Below are positions 13,527-20,401 of a stretch of DNA of 20,401 bases, one piece after another. The stretch is from contig QHTS01000009.1 of assembly GCA_003220905.1 (NCBI GenBank), forward strand, positions 1 through 20,401. The letters are read 5' to 3'. The notes under the pieces were generated by a model. It did not search any database, had not been told where the DNA came from, and worked only from the letters and a program-made list of their open reading frames with translations. Position 1 is the first letter of the stretch. Each line of letters opens with the position of its first letter. Made by a program: the position numbers and the translations under genes. The DNA comes from Gemmatimonadota bacterium (GTDB taxonomy: Bacteria; Gemmatimonadota; Gemmatimonadetes; Gemmatimonadales; GWC2-71-9).

Positions 13527-15164
13527 CTACGCCGCGAACGTCACCTTGTGCCCCTTGGCCTTGAGTGACGCCGCCAGACCCGCCTTCTCGACCGACTTCA
13601 TGTAGGCTTCGTCGGGGCTGATCTCCTTCTTCTCGACCAGGTCGAGCAGCGCGTCATTCAGCGTGAGCATGCCGAGCTGCTTCGACGTCTGGATGATCGA
13701 GGGGATCTGGAACGTCTTCCCCTCGCGGATCAGGTTCGCGATCGCCGGCGTCGTCAGCAGGATCTCGCGGGCGGCGACGCGCCCGCCGCCCAGCTTCTTG
13801 CACAGCGTCTGGGCGATGACGCCCTTCAGCGATTCGGACAGCATCACCCGGATCTGCGACTGGCGGTCCGCGGGAAACTGGTCGATGATGCGGTCCACCG
13901 TGGATGCGGCCGTGGTCGTGTGCAGCGTACCGAACACCAGGTGACCGGTCTCCGCCGTCTCGATGGCGATGGCGATGGTCTCCAAGTCACGCATTTCGCC
14001 CACCAGGACGATGTCCGGGTCCTCCCGCAGCGCCGCGCGCAGCGCCGACCTGAAGCTGTCGGTGTGCGTCCCCACCTGCCGCTGCGTGATGACGCACTTC
14101 TTGTTCTCGTGGACGAACTCGATCGGGTCTTCGATGGTGATGATGTGGTCCGTGCGCGTCCGATTGACGAGGTCGACGAGCGCGCACAGCGTGGTGGACT
14201 TCCCCGAGCCGGTCGGCCCGGTGACGAGCACCAGGCCCTTCGTCAGGTAGCAGAGCTGCTGCACTTCCTTCGAGATGTGGAGCTGGTCCACGGTGACGAC
14301 CTGCGCCGGGATCACCCGGAACACCGCCAGCGGGCCTTTGCGGTCGCGCGCCGCGTTCACCCGGAAGCGGGCCAGCCCAGCGATCTCGTAGGCGAAATCC
14401 GAGTCGCCCGTCTCCTTCCACTCGCCGCGGTTGCGCTCCGGCATGACCGCCAGGAGCATGAGCTCGAGCTGGGACGCGCTCAGCGGCGGCGTGGCCTGGC
14501 GCTTCATCTCCCCGTGCGTGCGGAACACCGGCGGCTCCCCCACCCGCAAATGCAGGTCCGACGAGGCGGATTGGACCAGGGCCTTGAGCAGGTCACCGAG
14601 TGCCCGCTCCGCGGCCTTGAACTGCGGCGCGGCGAAGTCGGCGGGCAGGCCCTGGGGCGGAGCCGCCAAAGAGGCGGTCGCACTCGGCGCCTCGACCATG
14701 GGTGCGGCAGCGATCGCGGAGGGCTTCGGCGGACGCGGCGGAGGTGCGGCGGGCGCGGGGACTCCCCCGACGGCGGGTGCCCGCTGGGCTGCCGGAGCGG
14801 GAGCCCCCCCCCCGGTCGCCGCCGGAGGGGCTGCCTCCGCCGGCCGGTCACCCGCGGAATTCTCGATCCGCGCTACGACCGCCGTCAACCGCCCCATGTC
14901 CGGCACGATCCGCACCCGCACCATGCCCCGGTCCGCCACGTACTCGAACTCGGTCTCGGCCATCTTGTCGATGTGGTCCGCCGACTCGGACGGTGCCACC
15001 TCGACGAGTAGCGCGTAGATGTGCTGATCCGTGAGCGGTTGCCGGCTCACCTTCCGGGGCTTGCCGTCCTTGACCATCGTGACCGGCTCGTCCGGCAGGA
15101 GGTACAGCTGATCGCCCTGCTCCCGGAGCAGGACGTCGACGAACGGATCGATCCGTGCGGCCAT
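13527..15164 (-). CDS. pilT: PilT-type twitching motility ATPase with extra N-terminal domain
   Basis: A 545-residue hexameric secretion ATPase of the PilT group, which powers retraction of type IV pili. The C-terminal ~365 residues (from about 180) form a complete PilT: N-domain (SSDLHLRVGEPP), Walker A GPTGSGKST (316-324), Asp box ITIEDPIEF, Walker B DIVLVGEMRD and His box GTLHT. Ordinary PilT is about 345-380 residues. The extra N-terminus (1-100) resembles a second copy of the PilT N-domain (DQLYLLPDEPVTMVKDGK ... PLTDQHI ... FEYV), joined by a ~75-residue Ala/Pro/Gly linker. The start ATG at 15164 is 3 nt after an unrecognised gene. The linker coding sequence carries a run of ten C/G bases. 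Confidence 0.9.
   Translation of the reverse strand: MAARIDPFVDVLLREQGDQLYLLPDEPVTMVKDGKPRKVSRQPLTDQHIYALLVEVAPSESADHIDKMAETEFEYVADRGMVRVRIVPDMGRLTAVVARIENSAGDRPAEAAPPAATGGGAPAPAAQRAPAVGGVPAPAAPPPRPPKPSAIAAAPMVEAPSATASLAAPPQGLPADFAAPQFKAAERALGDLLKALVQSASSDLHLRVGEPPVFRTHGEMKRQATPPLSASQLELMLLAVMPERNRGEWKETGDSDFAYEIAGLARFRVNAARDRKGPLAVFRVIPAQVVTVDQLHISKEVQQLCYLTKGLVLVTGPTGSGKSTTLCALVDLVNRTRTDHIITIEDPIEFVHENKKCVITQRQVGTHTDSFRSALRAALREDPDIVLVGEMRDLETIAIAIETAETGHLVFGTLHTTTAASTVDRIIDQFPADRQSQIRVMLSESLKGVIAQTLCKKLGGGRVAAREILLTTPAIANLIREGKTFQIPSIIQTSKQLGMLTLNDALLDLVEKKEISPDEAYMKSVEKAGLAASLKAKGHKVTFAA
14804..14813. repeat. Ten-base C/G homopolymer within pilT
   Basis: Ten consecutive C on the plus strand (G on the pilT coding strand) fall in codons for the Gly-rich part of the linker, near residue 118. 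The frame is open through it as given. Tracts this long are prone to slippage and to sequencing error. Confidence 0.9.
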
Positions 15165-15167
15165 GAC

Positions 15168-15638
15168 CTAGCTCAGTGGGCGCGCGTACAGCACGTACGC
15201 GCGGTTGACGTAATGGGTCGCCGCATGGGTCCACACCGCGAAGAAGGGGTCACGGGACGCGTTGAGATAGTCGAGCAGGCGCGCGTGGTGGTCGGGCAGC
15301 TCGGCGCTCGCCCAGCCCCCGAGCTTGGAGCCACCCGTCAGCACGAGCTCGACGCCGAGCATCCGCGCGGCTGAGAGCCGGGCCGGGTCGGCGATGGGCG
15401 CCTGGCGGTCGACCGAGAGCGAGACCGTTTGCACTTTCGAGATGAGCAGGACGTCGTGGTTCGCCGCGGGCCGGAACGCGAAGAAGCCTTCGGGCCGGTT
15501 CAGGAGCTCCAAGACCGTCTCCGGACCGTCGTGGTGGGGGACGCGCTCCATCACGAAGATCTGGCCCGGCTGGGCCACACCTTGCGTCAGGAGCAGATTC
15601 GCGGGGACGGGAGTGCGGGGCAACGAGAGGTCAGACAC
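15168..15638 (-). CDS. Conserved-looking protein of unknown function upstream of pilT
   Basis: A 156-residue soluble protein without signal peptide or membrane helix. I do not recognise it. Features are an acidic/aromatic segment ETVLELLNRPEGFFAFRP, a Val-rich strand VLLISKVQTVSLSV, a block GVELVLTGGSKLGGWAS, and a C-terminal part rich in His and aromatic residues (HAATHYVNRAYVLY). The beta-rich first half could be a small barrel. It starts with GTG at 15638 with no obvious ribosome site and ends 3 nt before pilT, so the two are surely translated from one mRNA. A role in pilus retraction control is suggested by context only. Its 5' side borders the 13-bp repeat array. Confidence 0.75.
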   Translation of the reverse strand: MSDLSLPRTPVPANLLLTQGVAQPGQIFVMERVPHHDGPETVLELLNRPEGFFAFRPAANHDVLLISKVQTVSLSVDRQAPIADPARLSAARMLGVELVLTGGSKLGGWASAELPDHHARLLDYLNASRDPFFAVWTHAATHYVNRAYVLYARPLS

Positions 15639-15657
15639 GGGAGAATCATAAGGGCAT

Positions 15658-15768
15658 CAAAGACGTCTAGCAAAGGCGTCTCGCACAAACGTCACGCGGA
15701 GGCGTCGACGTACCCACTGGACGTCGTTGCGTGACGCCTGTGCGTGACGTCTCTGCTCGACGTTTTTC
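15658..15768. repeat. Inverted array of eight degenerate 13-bp units
   Basis: Four consecutive 13-bp units of consensus CAnAGACGTCnnG (15658-15670, 15671-15683, 15684-15696, 15697-15709) are followed by a 7-bp centre (15710-15716). Four units in the opposite orientation follow, consensus CnnGACGTCTnTG (15717-15729, 15730-15742, 15743-15755, 15756-15768). The outer arms pair at about 80 per cent over 40 bases, so the array can form a very long hairpin. It fills nearly the whole gap between two co-directional genes (15770-16039 and 15168-15638). A T-rich stretch follows the right arm on the plus strand. Confidence 0.8.
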
Positions 15769-15769
15769 T

Positions 15770-16039
15770 TCAGTGTGGCCGACATTGCACCGAGACTGGC
15801 TGCGTGCGGCCACACCCGATCTGTTCGTCCATCCCGCTCGCGATGGGGCCGCACGCGGTGCTTTGCGCCCCCTCGCGGGCGGCCTGCTCGGTCGGCCCGA
15901 CCGCCGCGGCGCAGTTGGTCCGCCCGTGGTACTCCATGCACACGCGGCACTGCACCTTGGCCCGCGCGGTGGTCATGAAAAAAAAGAGCGCCGCGACGGC
16001 GAACACCGCGGCCAGGGTGTAGAGCGTCGAGCGCTTCAC
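15770..16039 (-). CDS. Small exported or anchored Cys-rich protein
   Basis: An 89-residue protein with a basic start, one hydrophobic helix (about 7-24) and a Cys-rich remainder: Cys31 and Cys34 (CRVC), Cys43, Cys63, Cys76 and Cys86. The six cysteines, with motifs MEYHGRTNCA, TACGPIASGM and IGCG, suggest a small disulfide-bonded or metal-binding domain outside the cytoplasm. I have the impression of similar short proteins in other environmental bacteria, but cannot name a family. The start is the GTG at 16039. It ends 1 nt before the 13-bp inverted array, and the divergent HAF-repeat lipoprotein lies upstream across a 210-bp gap in which I see no further gene. Confidence 0.65.
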   Translation of the reverse strand: MKRSTLYTLAAVFAVAALFFFMTTARAKVQCRVCMEYHGRTNCAAAVGPTEQAAREGAQSTACGPIASGMDEQIGCGRTQPVSVQCRPH

Positions 16040-16249
16040 GCGCGGAGCGTCATTGGGATGGGCGCTAAGGTAGGCGCTCCCTTCAGACTGTCAACGCCGC
16101 GACGGTCGGGGGGCTGCGCCGTCGTTCGTGCGCCGAATCGTGGCGCGCACGCCATTCATGGTGCCCCGTTTTGCAGCCCGCGCGCGCTGCGTTCCTGCAG
16201 CACGCGGTTTGCAACGCTTCCCAGCCAATCCCATCGGAAGGTACGTCGC

Positions 16250-17419
16250 ATGCGCAGCTTCGTCCTCGTCCTCGCGGTCGGCCTGTTGGTCAGCTGTCGC
16301 GATGCCGTGCAACCGACGGCACCGGCCGAGGCGGCGGCCACCGCAGCGGCCTCGGCCCCGTACACCTTTGTCGATTTAGGCAGCCTGGGGGGCTATACAG
16401 AAGCAGCGGCCATCAATGACGCTGGCCAAGTGGTGGGTTGGGGTTGGACCGCCTCCGGGACGCAGCACGCGTTCTTTTGGGACGCCGGCGTGATGCGCGA
16501 TCTCGGTACGCTCGGCGGCGATTTCAGCGTGGCGAACGGAATCAATGCGCGCGGCCAGGTGGTGGGAAGAAGCGCGACTGCCAGCGGGGAGATTCACGCG
16601 TTCCGCTGGACCGACGGCACCATGGAAGACATCGGGCCGAACTCTGGCATCGCCCCGGTCTTGATCAACGCGCAGGGCCAGGTTGCGTGGACTGCGCCGG
16701 TCCCAGGGGGCGCTCACCCGATGCTGTGGGACGCGGGGACCGTCGTAGATCTCGGCACCATCGGCGGGGCTTACAGCAATGCCAGGGCACTCAACGATCG
16801 CGGAGAGGTCGTCGGCGCTAGCCCAACGACAGAGGGATTCACCCATGCCTTCCTCTGGTCGAACGGCGTCATGCGGGACCTTGGCACGCTGGGCGGCCGG
16901 TTCAGCGAGGCGAGGGCTATCTCGGCCAGCGGGCAGGTGACGGGCCTGGCCTTTTACACCGACCGCGAGGCACACGCTTTCCTGTGGGACGGACAGATGA
17001 CGGACCTGGGCGCCTTGCAGGATTTTGCGGCGAGTTGGGGCGTCGCCCTCAACGAACGCGGCGATGTCATCGGGCAGAGTTCCCGCGAGAGCGACAACCC
17101 CGAACAAAGCCGGCCCTTTCTTTGGCGGCACGGCCTGCTGTCCGCGCTCCCGGGGCCAGATCCCTACGCCCCGTACCTGACAGCTAATGCGGTCAACAAC
17201 CGCGGGCAGGTAGCTGGTGGCTACGAGCGGCGTCTTCCATTCGTGCGAGTTGCGGTCGTGTGGGACGACGGCACGTTGTGGGAGCTGGGTGGATCGAACA
17301 GTTATGCAATGGCGATAAACCAGCAGGGCGACGTGGTGGGCGTCGCGAATGGCCACGCGGCGCTCTGGCGGAGGACCGACTCTCAGGCGGCCGCGTCGCT
17401 GGTGGCCGCGAGCCGCTGA
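16250..17419 (+). CDS. HAF-repeat lipoprotein
   Basis: A 389-residue exported protein. A signal peptide with lipobox LVSC (Cys16) suggests lipid anchoring, followed by an Ala/Pro/Thr linker and then tandem HAF-type repeats of about 45-50 residues. The recurring elements are DLGTLGG, AINxxGQVVG and HAFLW; at least six cycles can be seen (for example around residues 45, 85, 165, 205, 245 and 345). HAF repeats occur in extracellular proteins of unknown role and probably form a beta-propeller-like fold. The frame is open far upstream (to 15731), but the ATG at 16250 has GGAAGG nearby and begins the signal peptide. A strong hairpin terminator follows the stop. It seems to be a single-gene unit. 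Confidence 0.88.
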   Translation: MRSFVLVLAVGLLVSCRDAVQPTAPAEAAATAAASAPYTFVDLGSLGGYTEAAAINDAGQVVGWGWTASGTQHAFFWDAGVMRDLGTLGGDFSVANGINARGQVVGRSATASGEIHAFRWTDGTMEDIGPNSGIAPVLINAQGQVAWTAPVPGGAHPMLWDAGTVVDLGTIGGAYSNARALNDRGEVVGASPTTEGFTHAFLWSNGVMRDLGTLGGRFSEARAISASGQVTGLAFYTDREAHAFLWDGQMTDLGALQDFAASWGVALNERGDVIGQSSRESDNPEQSRPFLWRHGLLSALPGPDPYAPYLTANAVNNRGQVAGGYERRLPFVRVAVVWDDGTLWELGGSNSYAMAINQQGDVVGVANGHAALWRRTDSQAAASLVAASR

Positions 17420-17429
17420 GATCATGACG

Positions 17430-17460
17430 AGAGCCGGGCGGCACGTCGCCGCCCGGCTCT
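17430..17460. terminator. Bidirectional terminator hairpin
   Basis: A perfect 13-bp stem (AGAGCCGGGCGGC with GCCGCCCGGCTCT) and a 5-nt loop ACGTC lie 10 nt after the lipoprotein stop and 24 nt after the isocitrate lyase stop on the other strand. No long T run follows on either side, so it may be a GC-rich, weak-U terminator serving both converging units. Confidence 0.82.
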
Positions 17461-17484
17461 CTGATTTCCCTTGCCGCCCGGCGT

Positions 17485-18801
17485 CTACGGCTTCCCGGCG
17501 GTCTTTCGGCGCTTAGGCGACGGCTCGTGGAACTGCTGTTGCTCCGTCGAGCCCTCCATCGCGGTCACCGACGATTGCCCGCCGGTCGCGACCTGAGTGA
17601 TCTCGTCGAAGTACCCGACGCCCACGAACTCCTGGTGCCGCACCGCCGCGTAGCCGTCCTTTTCCGACGCGAACTCGCGATTCTGTAGCTCCGAGTAGGC
17701 GGCCATCCCCTTGTCCTTGTACGCCCGCGCCAGCTCGAACATGCTGTGGTTCAGCGCATGGAACGCGGACAGCGTCACGAACTGGAACTTGTAGCTCAGG
17801 GCACCCAGCTCCTTCTGGAATGCGGCGATCTGCGCCTCGCTCAGGTGCTTGCGCCAGTTGAACGACGGCGAGCAATTGTACGCGAGCAACTTGCCCGGGT
17901 ACTTGGCGTGGATCGCTGCGGCGAACTTCGTCGCTTCCGCGAGATCCGGCTTCGACGTTTCGAACCAGAGCAAATCGGCATATGGTGCGTAGGCGAGCGC
18001 CCGCGCGATGGCGGCGTCCACGCCGTCGCGCACGTGGAAAAACCCCTCGGCGGTCCGCTCGCCGGTCAGGAAGCGCTGGTCGTACTCGTCGCAGTCGCTC
18101 GTGAGCAGCGTGGCGCTGTTCGCGTCGGTGCGGGCGATCAGGATCGTGTCCACGCCGCACACGTCCGTCGCCAGGCGCGCCGCCACCAGCTTCGTGATGA
18201 ACTCGCTCGTCGGCACGAGCACCTTGCCGCCCAGATGCCCGCACTTCTTCACCGACGCGAGCTGATCCTCGAAGTGCACCCCGGCCGCGCCGGCGTCGAT
18301 CATGTTCTTCATGATCTCGAAGGCGTGCAGCGGTCCCCCGAATCCCGCCTCGGCGTCCGCCACCAGCGGGGCGAACCAGTACGTCGCGTGGTCGCCCTTC
18401 ATGTGCGCGATCTCGTCGGCGCGCTTGAGGGCGTTGTTGAGGCGACGGAGCAGCGCGGGAACGGAATCGGACGGGTAGAGGCTCTGGTCGGGGTACATCT
18501 CGAGCGCGTTATTCGCATCGGCCGCCACCTGCCAGCCGCTCACGTAGATCGCCTTGAGCCCCGCCTGCACCTGCTGAATCGCCTGATTGCCGGTGACCGC
18601 GGACAGCACGGCGACGTAATCGTCATCCTGGAACAGCTGCCACAGGCGCGCCGCGCCATACCGGGCGAGCGAGTACTCGATGTCGATCGAGCCCCGGAGG
18701 CGGTACACATCGCCCGCCGTGTACGGTCGGGTGACGCCCTTCCAACGACTCCCCGTCTTCCACGCCTGCTCCAGGGACGTGATGAACTGCTGCTTATCCA
18801 T
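17485..18801 (-). CDS. aceA: Isocitrate lyase
   Basis: A 438-residue isocitrate lyase, which splits isocitrate into glyoxylate and succinate in the glyoxylate shunt. The catalytic signature KKCGHLGGK is present (Cys187, His189). Other family blocks are SGWQVAADAN, VADAEAGFGG, GVHFEDQ, IARTDANSA, WFETSKPD and YNCSPSFNW. Length is as expected except for a C-terminal tail: E. coli-type enzymes end shortly after the STEQ-F segment, whereas here a basic extension (HEPSPKRRKTAGKP) follows. The gene lies 29 nt after malate synthase in the same direction, forming an aceBA-type operon. The ATG at 18801 matches the family N-terminus; its ribosome site is weak. Confidence 0.96.
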   Translation of the reverse strand: MDKQQFITSLEQAWKTGSRWKGVTRPYTAGDVYRLRGSIDIEYSLARYGAARLWQLFQDDDYVAVLSAVTGNQAIQQVQAGLKAIYVSGWQVAADANNALEMYPDQSLYPSDSVPALLRRLNNALKRADEIAHMKGDHATYWFAPLVADAEAGFGGPLHAFEIMKNMIDAGAAGVHFEDQLASVKKCGHLGGKVLVPTSEFITKLVAARLATDVCGVDTILIARTDANSATLLTSDCDEYDQRFLTGERTAEGFFHVRDGVDAAIARALAYAPYADLLWFETSKPDLAEATKFAAAIHAKYPGKLLAYNCSPSFNWRKHLSEAQIAAFQKELGALSYKFQFVTLSAFHALNHSMFELARAYKDKGMAAYSELQNREFASEKDGYAAVRHQEFVGVGYFDEITQVATGGQSSVTAMEGSTEQQQFHEPSPKRRKTAGKP

Positions 18802-18830
18802 GGTGCCCGTCCGTGATTTGTCGAGCGGTG

Positions 18831-20367
<1,537 letters not shown>

Positions 20368-20401
20368 GAGTGAAAGATAATTGCTAGGTTAGACGGCTCA
20401 C

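Noticed and set aside
15658..15768. CRISPR array
   Set aside because: Units are 13 bp, adjacent without spacers, degenerate and mirrored; no cas genes are present.
16376..17425. Minus-strand 349-codon frame opposite the HAF-repeat gene
   Set aside because: The plus strand shows regular HAF repeats and a lipobox; the opposite frame is a shadow.

Overview
This is a GC-rich, gene-dense bacterial window, best read as a chromosomal segment of a Gemmatimonadota-like organism. The clues are a large Ser/Thr kinase fused to TolB-like and TPR regions, an HAF-repeat lipoprotein, a PilT with a long Ala/Pro linker, and small secreted Cys-rich proteins. No 16S rRNA or ribosomal marker is present, so the phylum is an inference. 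Most genes are on the minus strand in tight, often overlapping operons.

Layout. (1) 1-2538: a mercury-resistance operon on the minus strand, promoter > merR > merT > merP > merA, with merA running off the window. A MerR-type promoter precedes merR. (2) 2845-3423: a plus-strand lipoprotein of unknown role. (3) 7079 down to 3350: a four-gene minus operon of exported cupin, SAM methyltransferase, rhodanese/metallo-beta-lactamase fusion and MFS transporter, divergent from a LysR regulator (7191-8090). The methyltransferase frame holds one UGA exactly where related arsenite-methyltransferase-like enzymes carry a conserved Cys. It reads on in frame for 58 more family-like codons, and a perfect 7-bp hairpin starts 11 nt after the UGA. 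This is most simply a selenoprotein. (4) 8149-8777: remains of a fluoride module, a crcB with an internal deletion and a DUF190 gene with an amber codon. (5) 8842-8913: tRNA-Thr(CGU), followed by a two-TM protein. (6) 13380 down to 9640: a kinase/TolB/TPR protein followed closely by a His-rich membrane protein, a Rieske protein and a cytochrome c, which looks like a small redox chain. (7) 15638 down to 13527: an unknown gene plus a PilT-type ATPase whose N-terminal domain appears duplicated. (8) 15658-15768: an unusual array of eight degenerate 13-bp units, four in each orientation around a 7-bp centre. It lies beside a small Cys-rich exported protein (15770-16039). (9) 16250-17419: a HAF-repeat lipoprotein with a strong terminator. 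(10) 20367 down to 17485: the glyoxylate-shunt pair, malate synthase then isocitrate lyase. The malate synthase is broken by a small deletion/frameshift.

How the genes fit together. The mer genes and the LysR-linked operon both deal with thiophilic chemistry: Hg(II) uptake and reduction in one, and a Sec/Cys methyltransferase beside sulfur-transfer and persulfide-type domains in the other. The selenoprotein operon is the best candidate for an undescribed system. Three lesions (crcB, DUF190, aceB) mean either recent gene decay or consensus errors in the assembly, and reads would separate these.
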